Source: Streptomyces sp. NBC_00091 (GTDB lineage: Bacteria > Actinomycetota > Actinomycetes > Streptomycetales > Streptomycetaceae). Taken from it: 64,000 nucleotides of DNA. The position numbers were made by a program, and so were the translations under genes. The number at the start of each line of letters is the position of its first letter. Position 1 is the stretch's first letter. Positions 35,484 through 44,213 of the stretch are shown here, one piece after another. The stretch covers positions 682,001-746,000 of the forward strand of contig NZ_JAPEMA010000001.1 in NCBI RefSeq assembly GCF_026343185.1, written 5' to 3'. Below the pieces are notes generated by a model that was not told the origin of the DNA, made no database searches, and worked only from the letters and a program-made list of their open reading frames with translations.

Positions 35484-35581
35484 CGCTCTCGTCTGGTAGT
35501 GATCCGATCGACGGCCCACGCCGTCGCACACGACGCGCCTGGCTCGTCGTGCAACAACGTCTCACCCGAGGGAAGTTCACC

Positions 35582-36436
35582 ATGAAGGTTCTCAAGGCCG
35601 GCGCGGCCGTCGCCACGGCCGTCGTCCTCGCCCTGACGGCGACCGCCTGTGGCAGCGGCGACAAGGAAGGCGCCAGCGACGCGGGCGCCTCCGGCGGCAC
35701 CAAGTCGGACAAGATCGTCATCGGCATCAAGTTCGACCAGCCGGGCCTGGGCCTGAAGACCCCCGACGGCAAGTTCGAGGGCTTCGACGTCGACGTCGCC
35801 ACCTACGTGGCCAAGGAGCTCGGCTACCAGCCGGACCAGATCGAGTGGAAGCAGGCCGTCAGCGCCGAGCGCGAGAACCTGATCTCCAACGGAGACGTCA
35901 AGTTCATCGCCGCGACCTACTCGATCAACGACAAGCGCAAGGCGAAGGTCGACTTCGCCGGCCCGTACTTCCTGGCCCACCAGGACCTGCTGGTCCGCGC
36001 CGACGAGACCGGCATCACCAAGGTCGAGGACCTCAACAAGAAGAAGCTCTGCTCGGTCACCGGCTCCACCTCCGCGCAGAACATCAAGAAGGACCTCGCC
36101 AAGGACGCCGACCTGCAGGAGCTCCCGGGCTACTCCGAGTGCCTGACGGGCCTGGAGAACAAGTCCGTCGACGCGCTGACCACGGACAACTCGATCCTCG
36201 CCGGCTACGCCGCGCAGGAGAAGAACAAGGGCAAGTTCAAGCTCGTCGGCCTGAACATGAGCAGCGAGAACTACGGCATCGGTCTGAAGAAGGGCGACAA
36301 GGACCTTCAGACCAAGATCAACACCGCGCTCAAGAAGATGGTCGCGGACGGCTCCTGGGAGGCGGCCGTGAAGAAGAACCTCGGCCCGGCCGACTACAAG
36401 AACGAGCCTGCCCCGCAGATCACCGAAGGCAGCTGA
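35582..36436 (+). CDS. gluB: Glutamate-binding lipoprotein
   Basis: A 284-residue extracytoplasmic solute-binding lipoprotein. The signal ends LTATAC (lipobox). The mature domain has KIVIGIKFDQPGLGLK, FEGFDVDVATYVAKELG and the lysine-rich C-terminal lobe, the family 3 binding-protein fold. Start ATG at 35582; the frame extends far upstream but overlaps gluA in another phase. It is followed by an intercistronic hairpin that may stabilise its mRNA. Confidence 0.94.
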   Translation: MKVLKAGAAVATAVVLALTATACGSGDKEGASDAGASGGTKSDKIVIGIKFDQPGLGLKTPDGKFEGFDVDVATYVAKELGYQPDQIEWKQAVSAERENLISNGDVKFIAATYSINDKRKAKVDFAGPYFLAHQDLLVRADETGITKVEDLNKKKLCSVTGSTSAQNIKKDLAKDADLQELPGYSECLTGLENKSVDALTTDNSILAGYAAQEKNKGKFKLVGLNMSSENYGIGLKKGDKDLQTKINTALKKMVADGSWEAAVKKNLGPADYKNEPAPQITEGS

Positions 36437-36440
36437 TTTC

Positions 36441-36494
36441 CCGGTGGGGTGCGCCGCCGCCCGCCCGTCCGTGGGCGGCGGCGCGCCCCACCGG
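36441..36494 (+). other. Intercistronic hairpin between gluB and gluC
   Basis: A 22-bp stem (36441-36462 and 36473-36494) with one G.U pair in RNA and a 10-nt loop begins 4 bp after the gluB stop and ends 26 bp before the gluC start. Confidence 0.88.
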
Positions 36495-36520
36495 CCATCC
36501 TGGGGAGAGCGCAGGGCAAC

Positions 36521-37195
36521 GTGTTCGACTTTCTTGATTCCGGGCAGTACGACCTGCTCGGAGCCTTCTGGGTGACGGTTCAGCTCACCCTCTACTCGGC
36601 GGTGGGTTCCCTGATCTGGGGCACCGTCCTGGCCGGGATGCGGGTCAGCCCGGTCCCGCTGATGCGGGGCTTCGGCACCGCGTACGTCAATCTGGTCCGC
36701 AACACCCCGCTGACCCTGCTGATCATCGGCTGCTCGCTCGGGCTGAGCCAGACCCTCGGCATCACGCTGGGCGGTGGCACCTTCAAGGAGATCGGCTTCC
36801 GGCTCGCGGTCCTCGGACTGACCGCCTACACCGGCACCTTCGTCTGCGAGGCGCTGCGCTCGGGCATCAACACCGTGCCCGTCGGCCAGGCCGAAGCCGC
36901 CCGTGCGCTGGGGCTGAGCTTCTTCCAGGTGCTCACCGTGGTCGTGCTCCCCCAGGCCTTCCGGGCGGTCGTCGCGCCGCTCGCGAACGTACTGATCGCA
37001 CTCACCAAGAACACCACGGTGGCGGCGACCATCGGCGTGGCCGAAGCGGCCCTGCTGATGAAGGAAATGGTCGAGAACGAGGCGGACGCGCTCTTCGCCG
37101 TCTTCGGGATCTTCGCCCTCGGCTTCTGTCTGCTGACCCTGCCCACCGGGCTGGTACTGGGCTGGGTGGCCAAGCGAGTGGCGGTGAAGCGATGA
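36521..37195 (+). CDS. gluC: Glutamate ABC transporter permease 1
   Basis: About 224 residues, a His/Glu/Gln/Arg/opine-type permease with five or so membrane segments. The EAA loop is EALRSGINTVPVGQAEAARALG. Start is the GTG at 36521 (VFDFLDSGQYDLLGAFWVT), the conserved N-terminus. Translation upstream of it covers the hairpin and is not protein-like. It overlaps gluD by 4 bp. Confidence 0.92.
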   Translation: MFDFLDSGQYDLLGAFWVTVQLTLYSAVGSLIWGTVLAGMRVSPVPLMRGFGTAYVNLVRNTPLTLLIIGCSLGLSQTLGITLGGGTFKEIGFRLAVLGLTAYTGTFVCEALRSGINTVPVGQAEAARALGLSFFQVLTVVVLPQAFRAVVAPLANVLIALTKNTTVAATIGVAEAALLMKEMVENEADALFAVFGIFALGFCLLTLPTGLVLGWVAKRVAVKR

Positions 37196-38079
37196 CCTCC
37201 GTGCTGTACGACGTCCCGGGCCCCAAGGCCAAGGCGCGCAACTGGATCTACACCGGCATCTTCCTGGTGCTCTTCGCGCTCGCCGCCTGGTGGATCCTGT
37301 CCGTCATGGCCGACAAGCACCAGCTCGACGCCGACAAGTGGACCCCCTTCGTCACCGACGGCAGGATCTGGACCACCTTCCTGATCCCCGGCCTGCTGGA
37401 GACCCTCAAGGCCGGCGCGATCGCCATGGTGATCGCCCTGCCGCTGGGCGCCCTGCTGGGCGTCGGCCGGCTCTCGGACCACGCCTGGGTGCGCGTCCCG
37501 GTCGGCGCGGTCGTCGAGTTCTTCCGCGCCATCCCGGTGCTGATGCTGATGATCTTCGGGTCGGCCTTCTTCGTGAAGTTCGTCCCCGCCGTGTCCTCCG
37601 ACTTCCGGCCGCTCTACGCGGTGATCACCGGCCTGGTCCTGTACAACGCCGCCGTCATCGCCGAGATCGTCCGGGCGGGCGTGCTCTCCCTGCCGCGCGG
37701 CCAGACCGACGCCGCCAAGGCGATCGGCATGCGCAAGGGCCAGACCATGGTCCACGTGCTGATCCCGCAGGCCGTCACGGCCATGCTGCCGGCCCTGGTC
37801 AGCCAGCTCGTGGTGATCCTCAAGGACACCGCGCTCGGCGGCTCGCTGCTCGGCCTCACCGAACTGCTGGCCACGAACCGGCAGATCTCGGCGAACTACA
37901 GCAACACCATCGCCACGCTCGTGGTGATCGCCCTGATCTACATCGCGGTGAACTTCGCCCTCACCAGCTTCGCCTCCTGGCTGGAGGGGCGGCTGCGCAA
38001 GTCGAAGAAGAGCACCGGCGCGGTGGTCGGCGTGGCCGAGGTCAGCGACCTGGCCACCGGCGCGGCGGCGACGGGCTGA
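37192..38079 (+). CDS. gluD: Glutamate ABC transporter permease 2
   Basis: A 295-residue permease of the same family, with the EAA-loop REGQTDAAKAIGMRKGQ-like region (here LPRGQTDAAKAIGM) and membrane segments WIYTGIFLVLFALAAWWIL, GALLGVGRL and others. It overlaps gluC by ATGA, indicating translational coupling. A terminator-like hairpin follows. Confidence 0.94.
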   Translation: MTSVLYDVPGPKAKARNWIYTGIFLVLFALAAWWILSVMADKHQLDADKWTPFVTDGRIWTTFLIPGLLETLKAGAIAMVIALPLGALLGVGRLSDHAWVRVPVGAVVEFFRAIPVLMLMIFGSAFFVKFVPAVSSDFRPLYAVITGLVLYNAAVIAEIVRAGVLSLPRGQTDAAKAIGMRKGQTMVHVLIPQAVTAMLPALVSQLVVILKDTALGGSLLGLTELLATNRQISANYSNTIATLVVIALIYIAVNFALTSFASWLEGRLRKSKKSTGAVVGVAEVSDLATGAAATG

Positions 38080-38144
38080 CCTGACCGGGCCCGGCCGACC
38101 GGCCGCCGGAGGGCTGACATAGGGTCAGCCATAGTGCGTAGCCC

Positions 38145-38178
38145 GTGTGGTGCGGCGGAATCCTCCGCCGCACCACAC
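38145..38178. terminator. Terminator-like hairpin after gluABCD
   Basis: A perfect 15-bp stem (38145-38159 and 38164-38178) with a 4-nt loop, 66 bp past the gluD stop. Confidence 0.85.
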
Positions 38179-38269
38179 AGTGCTGTCCGGGCCGGTGTCA
38201 CTTGACGCCGGAACCTCCAGTGGGTTGCATACGTTCTGTGATCACATACCGGACATCGGGAGCCGCATC

Positions 38270-39841
38270 ATGGACCCGGTGATCGTCGTCGGCGCGGGGC
38301 CCGTCGGACTGTCCCTGTCCCTCGCCCTGGCCGGCCACGGCGTGCCCTCCGTCCTCCTCGACGAAGGGCCCGGCAAGGAGGAACCCCGGCCCGCCCGCAG
38401 CGTCGTCCTGCACACCGACACCGCCGCCATGGCGCACCGGCTGGGCTGTACGACGCTGCGCGACGAGGGCGCGCACTTCGCGGCCTGGCGGACCATGAGG
38501 CGCCGCCAGGAGTCCCGGCGGATCACCTTCGAGGGCCAGAGCGCCCCCCTGCACCTGCCGCAGCACGCCCTCACGCGCGGGCTGCGCGACGCCGCCACCG
38601 CACACCCCCTGGTCCAGCTGGTCACCGACGCCAAGCTGGACTCCCTGGAGCAGGACGCCCACGGGATCACCGCGCACACCCGGGGCGCCGAGCCCGCCTG
38701 GTGGCGCGGCAGCCACCTCGTCGGCTGCGACGGAGCCCGCTCCACCGTGCGCAAGCTGCTCGGCATCCGCTTCCCCGGCCGGACCGCCGTGGAGCGGCAC
38801 GCCGTGGCCGCCCTGCGCTGCGAACTGCCCTGGCCAGGCGAAGCGTTGCTGCACCGCAGCCCGCCGTCCGGGCCCGAGGAGGTCACCGCCCGGCCGCTGC
38901 CCGACGGGGTGTGGCGGCTCGACTGGCTGCTGCCCTCGCGCGGGGAACTCGTCACCCCGGACACCCTCGTCACCCTCATCCGCGACACCCTGGCCCTGTG
39001 GTGCGGGGGCGCCACTCCCCCGTACGACCTCATCGACACGGGGGTGCACACCCTCCACCACCGGCTCGCCCGGCGCTGGCGCGACGGCCGGGCCTTCCTC
39101 GCCGGGGACGCCGCGCACCTGCTGGGCGCGCTCGGCACCCAGGGGGTCGAGGAGGGGCTGCGCGACGCGGAGAACCTCGCCTGGAAGCTGGCCCTGGCCT
39201 GGCACCAGGGCGCCTCCGAGGCCCTGCTCGACAGCTACGAGGGCGAACGGCGCACCGCCGTCGCCGCCCGGCTGCGCGCCGCCGACCAGGCGATGCCCGC
39301 ACTGCGCGGCGGGGGCGGCCTGCGCACCCTGCTCCCCGGCTCCGGGCGGGGCGCCGAAACCCTGCTGACCGACGGACACCTGGGGCGGGGCCCGCTGGGC
39401 GCGGAGCCGGTGTACGCCCCGCCGGTGGCCGTGCGCGAGGTCCCGACGGCGACCGAGCCGGGCGGGCCCGTGGCGAACGTACCGGTGACCGCGCCCGACG
39501 GAGCCACCGTCCCGCTGCGCGACCTGCTGGGGCGGGGCCGGCTGCTGGTGCTGCTGGTGGCGCCGGGCACCGGGGTCTGGGACCGGCGGCACTGGCTGGG
39601 CGCCGGGCTGATGCCCCGCCTCGCGGCGGCCGTCAGCGCCCTGCCGGTCCCGGCGGACCTGCTGGTCGCCGACGGCTACCCGGGGGCGCCGGCGCACACC
39701 GTGCTCCTGGTACGGCCCGACGGGCACCTGGCGGCCACCTTCGCGGGGGTCCGCCCGGCCGAGCTGTACGAAGCGGCCGACGCCGTCCGGGCGGGTGCCC
39801 CGGCCGACACTCCGGCCGCGCCCGCTCCGGTGATCGATTGA
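38270..39841 (+). CDS. FAD-dependent monooxygenase (PheA/TfdB-like hydroxylase)
   Basis: A 523-residue flavoprotein aromatic hydroxylase. The FAD-binding GAGPVGLSLS is at residues 7-18, the second DG-type motif is VGCDGARSTVRK, and GDAAHLLGALGTQGVEEGLRDAENLAWKL is the classic third motif. A C-terminal thioredoxin-like domain of about 160 residues matches phenol hydroxylase-type and rifampicin-monooxygenase-type enzymes. GGGAG precedes the ATG at 38270. It stands alone; the substrate is unknown. Confidence 0.9.
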   Translation: MDPVIVVGAGPVGLSLSLALAGHGVPSVLLDEGPGKEEPRPARSVVLHTDTAAMAHRLGCTTLRDEGAHFAAWRTMRRRQESRRITFEGQSAPLHLPQHALTRGLRDAATAHPLVQLVTDAKLDSLEQDAHGITAHTRGAEPAWWRGSHLVGCDGARSTVRKLLGIRFPGRTAVERHAVAALRCELPWPGEALLHRSPPSGPEEVTARPLPDGVWRLDWLLPSRGELVTPDTLVTLIRDTLALWCGGATPPYDLIDTGVHTLHHRLARRWRDGRAFLAGDAAHLLGALGTQGVEEGLRDAENLAWKLALAWHQGASEALLDSYEGERRTAVAARLRAADQAMPALRGGGGLRTLLPGSGRGAETLLTDGHLGRGPLGAEPVYAPPVAVREVPTATEPGGPVANVPVTAPDGATVPLRDLLGRGRLLVLLVAPGTGVWDRRHWLGAGLMPRLAAAVSALPVPADLLVADGYPGAPAHTVLLVRPDGHLAATFAGVRPAELYEAADAVRAGAPADTPAAPAPVID

Positions 39842-39873
39842 CGCTCTAGGTGACTCGTGGTTCACTCGCGGAC

Positions 39874-39960
39874 ATGACCGGCAACGACGTACGCCTGTGG
39901 CGGAGGGTTCACATGGACCTGCTCCGCTACGCGGGCTGCGTGTGTCGCCCTTCCTGCTGA
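39874..39960 (+). CDS. Cys-rich leader peptide upstream of cysteine dioxygenase
   Basis: A 28-codon open reading frame, too short for standard calling, starting ATG at 39874 and ending TGA at 39960. It ends GCVCRPSC, with three Cys codons in the last seven. It lies 75 bp upstream of the cysteine dioxygenase start. The pattern (RRVHMDLLRYAG, then CVCR) fits the cis-acting leader peptides placed before sulfur and cysteine metabolism genes in actinobacteria. Ribosome stalling at Cys codons under low Cys-tRNA would couple expression to cysteine. No clear ribosome site was found, so the start is the weakest part. Confidence 0.75.
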   Translation: MTGNDVRLWRRVHMDLLRYAGCVCRPSC

Positions 39961-40035
39961 TTCGCCTTCCCTCCGCGCGCCCCGTGCCCTTCCGGGCCCG
40001 CGCGCACCTTCGCGAACCCCCAGGACGGTCACCCC

Positions 40036-40569
40036 ATGTCTGCCCCTGTCTCCACGCATGCCCCTGCCCGTTCCGCCGCCCCCACGGCGGCGGAACTCCT
40101 CGCCTTCGCCCTGCGCACCGCCGCCGACCCCGCGATCGTGGACTCGCTCCCCCTCGACCCGGAGGGCCGTACCTGGATCCGGCTCGACGGTCCGGGCGGC
40201 AGTGAGGCCTGGCTGATCGGCTGGCCCCCGGGCACCGGCACCGGCTGGCACGACCACGCCGAGTCCCGGGGCGCGTTCGCCACCGCGCGGGGCCGGCTCA
40301 CCGAGCACTCCCTCAGCGTACGGCTGCCCTCGGAGGGCTGGCAGTCCCTGGAACTCGCCCCCGAGGTGGACCGTACGCGCGGCCTCGGCGCGGGCACCGG
40401 GCGGGCCTTCGGCGAGCACCACGTCCACGAGGTGCTCAACGAGTCCCCGTCGGAGCACGCGGTCTCCGTCCACGCGTACTACCCGCCGCTGCCGTTGATC
40501 CGCCGGTACGGACGCAGCGGTCCGGTGCTGCGCCTGGAGGCCGTCGAGCGTCCGGCGGACTGGCAGTGA
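40036..40569 (+). CDS. Cysteine dioxygenase
   Basis: A 177-residue cupin that oxidises cysteine to cysteine sulfinate with iron. Metal ligands are His72 and His74 (WHDHAE) with a third His at about 131 in HHVHEVLNESPSEHAVSVHAYYPPL, a typical CDO C-terminus. ATG at 40036 follows an AGGACGG-like site. It overlaps the rhodanese gene by 4 bp (coupling) and is preceded by the Cys leader peptide. Confidence 0.92.
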   Translation: MSAPVSTHAPARSAAPTAAELLAFALRTAADPAIVDSLPLDPEGRTWIRLDGPGGSEAWLIGWPPGTGTGWHDHAESRGAFATARGRLTEHSLSVRLPSEGWQSLELAPEVDRTRGLGAGTGRAFGEHHVHEVLNESPSEHAVSVHAYYPPLPLIRRYGRSGPVLRLEAVERPADWQ

Positions 40570-40952
40570 GCGCCGCGCCGATCGGCATCGACGCCCTGCT
40601 GGAGCGGGTCCGCTCCACCTACACCCGCATCGGGCCGCAGGCCGCGTACGAGGCCTCGCGGGCCGGGGCGCTGCTGGTGGACATCCGCTACCAGGCGCTG
40701 CGGGAGCGGGACGGGCTGATCCCGGGGGCGGTGGTCGTCGAGCGCAACGAGCTGGAGTGGCGCCTGGACCCCCAGGGCTCCCACCGCCTGCCCGAGGCGG
40801 TGGACCACGACCTGCGGGTGGTGGTGATCTGCAACGAGGGCTACGCCTCTTCGCTGGCCGCGGCCTCCCTCCACGCGCTCGGGCTGCGCCGCGCGACGGA
40901 CCTCACGGGCGGGTTCCAGGCCTGGCGCGCGGCCGGGCTGCCCATTTCCTGA
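40566..40952 (+). CDS. Rhodanese-like sulfurtransferase domain protein
   Basis: A 128-residue single rhodanese domain. The active-site Cys89 lies in VVICNEGYASS. It starts at a GTG overlapping the cysteine dioxygenase stop, so the two are translated together. The role is probably handling sulfane sulfur or sulfite from cysteine degradation. The C-terminal LTGGFQAWRAAGLP is typical of the family. Confidence 0.92.
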   Translation: MSAAPIGIDALLERVRSTYTRIGPQAAYEASRAGALLVDIRYQALRERDGLIPGAVVVERNELEWRLDPQGSHRLPEAVDHDLRVVVICNEGYASSLAAASLHALGLRRATDLTGGFQAWRAAGLPIS

Positions 40953-41474
40953 CGCGCCGCACCCCTTCTTGACGCGCCGCTCGCGCGGCTCGGCCCTGGC
41001 GGGCCTCCCCGGCTTCGCGCCGCTGCGCCGGCCTCCGGCCGTCGGGCCCTGGCCGGGGGCCGGTGGTCGTGCTGCGGGTGGTGGCCGCTGCGCGGGCTGG
41101 TCCCCTACCCGCCCTTCCACCGTTCCCCGGGCCCTGCCCGGACCCGCGCCTCAAACGCCGGCGGGGCTGAAAGACCCTGGGGGCTCCGCCCCCAGCGCCT
41201 CAATCGCCGGCGGGGCTGGATTTTTCAGCCCCGCCGGCGATTGAGGCGCGGGCGCGGAGCGCCGTGTAGTGAGCCGCGCCGGCGATTGAGGCGGGAACGG
41301 GCGAAGGGCGGGTAGGGGACCGCTCCGCGCAGCGGCATGCCCCCCGGGCCAGCTACCCCACTGGCGGAGCCCCAGGAGACCAGGGCGCAGCCCGGCTCCG
41401 GCGGCGCAGCCGCCCCGCACCACCGCCCCGCCGGCGGCAAAGGCGGGGCGGGGCGGCGGAGTCCACGGGCGGGG
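40953..41474. other. 522-bp gene-free region containing nested repeats
   Basis: No convincing gene is seen. The left 130 bp are Gly/Ala-codon-like low-complexity sequence. Bases 41085-41335 hold a 251-bp nested inverted-repeat element. The right 140 bp are GC-rich with several short palindromes, for example GGGGGCTCCGCCCCC near 41180. Confidence 0.8.
41085..41335. repeat. Nested inverted-repeat element
   Basis: Outer arms of 41 bp (41085-41125 and 41295-41335) match at 36 of 41 positions. Inside is a perfect 23-bp inverted repeat (41195-41217 and 41227-41249, starting GCGCCTCAATCGCCGG). One further direct copy of the same unit lies at 41146-41168 and one partial copy at about 41272-41294, giving four copies of the unit in the element. 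Confidence 0.88.
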
Positions 41475-44066
41475 CTACGCCTTGGCGGTGGCGACTTCCA
41501 CCGGCGGGACCCGGAGGGCGAGGCGGCCGGGGACGGCTGTGGCGACCAGCGCCAGCAGTCCGGCCGCGCCGACCACCACCGCGTACACCAGCGGCAGCAC
41601 CGCCGGCGCCGCGGACCCGGTCATGCCCACGCTGAACGCGGTCAGGACGGCGAGCGCGATCCCCGACCCCAGCACCGCCCCGATCAGCAGCACGGCGAGG
41701 GTCTCCGTACGGATCATCCGCAGTACCTGCCGCCGCTTCGCCCCGGCGAGCCGCAGCATCGCGAACTCCCGCAGCCGCTCGGCGGTGGACATCGCCAGGG
41801 TGTTGACCACCGCGATGGCGGTGAAGGCCAGCACCAGGCCCATGGCGAGGAGGTTGATCTCGGCCCCGGCGGCCTGCTGCTCCGCCCGTGCCGCGTCGGC
41901 GTCCGCCGCGGACAGCACCGCCACCCCCGGGAAGTCCCGTACCGCGGCGGCCAGCTGCTCCCGCCCGGTGCCCGGCTCCGCCGCGACGAGCACGCTGCCG
42001 GCCAGCGGGTTGTCCACGTGCCCGGCCACCAGGGCGTGCGGCAGGGTCAGGTCCCCGAAGCCCAGCCCCCGCGCGTACACGGCGGACACCGTCAGCGTCA
42101 CCGGCGTCCCGTCGCCCAGCGTCAGCCGCAGCGGGCTGCCGGGCTTCAGCCCGAGCTGCTCGGCGGCGAGTTCGCTGACGGCGGCGTTGCCCTCGCCGAA
42201 GCCGTCCAGCTTCCCGCTGGTGACCTGGGGGTCCCAGGTGCGGGTCAGGCCGGCCGGGGTCACGCCCTGGGCTCCGTACTTGGTCAGGCCGACCCGTACC
42301 GAGGTGTGCACGATCTCGGTCGCCGCCGTGACGCCGGGCGTACGGCGGATCCGCTCGGCGGCGCCGGCGCTCACGCCGGGGCCCTGCGCGGCGAGCACCC
42401 ACTCGGCCCGGACCCCGTCGCGGGCCTGCGCCCGGGCCGCGTCGCCGAGAGTGGGGGTGACGAAGAGCACGGTGCAGGTCATGCCGATCAGCAGCGTGAG
42501 CGGGGTGACGGCGGAGGCCATGCGGGTGGCGTTGCCGCGCAGGTTGGCGGTGGCCAGGCGGCCGCCCGGGCCGGTCAGCCGCAGCGGTCCGGCGAGCAGC
42601 GCGGTCGCGCCCCGGACCAGCAGCGGGCCGAGCAGCGACACGGCGCCGGCCAGGACCACCACGGCCAGGAAGGTCACCGGGGTCGACGCCGGCTCGGTGC
42701 GCAGCGAGCCGAGTACGACGACCAGCACCACTCCGCCCGCGAGCAGGAGCAGTCCGGCCACGGTGCGGATCCAGGCGGGGCGTCCCCGCTCGACGGCGGC
42801 TTCGGCCAGCGCCTCGGCGGGGCGGATCCGGGCGATCCGCCGGCCGGTGATGTGCGCGGCGGCCCAGGCTCCGAGCAGACTCGCCCCGACGGCGGCGAAC
42901 ATCGGGAAGATCCCGGCGGTGCGCTCCAGGGTGGCCGGGATCGCCCCGGTGTCGATGAAGCGGCCGTGCAGCCAGGAGGCCAGCGGCAGTCCGGCGAGGG
43001 AGCCGGCGATCCCGGCGGCCAGGCCGACGAGCAGGGCCTCGCGGCCGATCATGCGCCGCAGCTGCTTCGGGGTGGCGGCGATGGCTCGCAGCATGGCGAG
43101 TTCGCGGTAGCGCTGCTGGACGGAGAGGGCGAAGGTGCCGACGACCACGAGGATCGCGACGAGGAGGGAGGTGCCGCCCATGGCCCCGCCCATGGAGACC
43201 AGTTTGACGCGTGCTCCGGCGGCGTCGAGGAACTCGACCGGCCCGCGCCCGTCCCCGGAGGCCACCTGCGCGGTGGCGCCCTGCGGGGTGGCGGCCAGGG
43301 CCCGTCCGATGCGGCCGGCCAGCTCTGCGGCGTCCGCTCCGGGCCGGGGCAGTACCCCGATGGCGGTGACCTGTCCGGCGCGGGCGGCGAGCCGCTCGGC
43401 CTCGGTGTCGCTGAAGAACAGCGAGGTCTGCCGGCCGAGGTCGCCGCGGGCGGCCCGCGCGACGCCGCTGACCGTGTAGGTCTTCGGCTCGCCGGTGGCC
43501 TGCACGGTCAGCCGGGCGCCGGCTCCCAGCCCCGTCCGGGCGGCGAGGTCGCGGTCGATGACGACCTCGTCCCCGCCCTGGGGGGCGCGGCCCTCGGCGA
43601 GCGTGAAGGGGGTGAGGACGGCGGAGGTCCAGGCGTGGCCGTACGAGGGCTTCGCCCCGCCCGAGGCCGCGCCCGAGGCCCCGCCCGAGGCCCCGCCCGG
43701 TGCCTTGACCATCGGGACGGCCTGGAAGGTCAGCTCGGGTACGGCCCGCTCGACCCCCGGCACGGTACGGACGGTCTCCACGGCCGAGGCCGGAAGCCAG
43801 GCCCGCTCCGCGACGGGCTTGGCCTTGTGCTTCGTCTTGGTCTTGCCCTTCTTCTCCTTGACCGTGGTCGCGTGGACGTTCTGGTCGGCGGAGACCACCA
43901 CGGGAGTGCCCGCGTAGCGCTCGGTGGCGATGGTGCCGCGGAGTCCGGTTTCCAGGAGTGTGCCGCAGGCGGTGATCAATGCCGCGGCGCACAGGAGGGC
44001 GACGAAGGCTCCGAGGAAACCGGCTTTGCGGTCCCTGATGGTCTGAAGGGCGTAACGCAGCATCAT
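41475..44066 (-). CDS. FtsX/MacB-like ABC transporter permease
   Basis: An 863-residue permease with two FtsX-type membrane modules. The N-terminal segment is RKAGFLGAFVALLCAAALITA, about 160-250 residues of external domain follow, then a TM trio near 255-400, a second one at about 470, and another external domain. The last trio is at about 770-860. The conserved FtsX blocks QQRYRELAMLRAIAATPKQL and ERLREFAMLRLAGAKRRQV are clear. No ATPase gene is adjacent on either side. It probably exports or releases a lipoprotein or lipid-linked substrate; unknown. The ATG pair at 44066 has a weak ribosome site. Confidence 0.88.
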   Translation of the reverse strand: MMLRYALQTIRDRKAGFLGAFVALLCAAALITACGTLLETGLRGTIATERYAGTPVVVSADQNVHATTVKEKKGKTKTKHKAKPVAERAWLPASAVETVRTVPGVERAVPELTFQAVPMVKAPGGASGGASGAASGGAKPSYGHAWTSAVLTPFTLAEGRAPQGGDEVVIDRDLAARTGLGAGARLTVQATGEPKTYTVSGVARAARGDLGRQTSLFFSDTEAERLAARAGQVTAIGVLPRPGADAAELAGRIGRALAATPQGATAQVASGDGRGPVEFLDAAGARVKLVSMGGAMGGTSLLVAILVVVGTFALSVQQRYRELAMLRAIAATPKQLRRMIGREALLVGLAAGIAGSLAGLPLASWLHGRFIDTGAIPATLERTAGIFPMFAAVGASLLGAWAAAHITGRRIARIRPAEALAEAAVERGRPAWIRTVAGLLLLAGGVVLVVVLGSLRTEPASTPVTFLAVVVLAGAVSLLGPLLVRGATALLAGPLRLTGPGGRLATANLRGNATRMASAVTPLTLLIGMTCTVLFVTPTLGDAARAQARDGVRAEWVLAAQGPGVSAGAAERIRRTPGVTAATEIVHTSVRVGLTKYGAQGVTPAGLTRTWDPQVTSGKLDGFGEGNAAVSELAAEQLGLKPGSPLRLTLGDGTPVTLTVSAVYARGLGFGDLTLPHALVAGHVDNPLAGSVLVAAEPGTGREQLAAAVRDFPGVAVLSAADADAARAEQQAAGAEINLLAMGLVLAFTAIAVVNTLAMSTAERLREFAMLRLAGAKRRQVLRMIRTETLAVLLIGAVLGSGIALAVLTAFSVGMTGSAAPAVLPLVYAVVVGAAGLLALVATAVPGRLALRVPPVEVATAKA

Positions 44067-44213
44067 GTGGTCAACTCTGGCCGCGGGCCCGCTTTTCGGC
44101 ACTGGAGCACCCTGGCCTCGTCGTACGGGGGCTACCCCCACCCCGGACCTGCGCCCGGCCCCCGGGCCCCCGGCTCCGCGCCGACGGGCCCCGCCCCCGG
44201 GCCCGTGCGGGGC

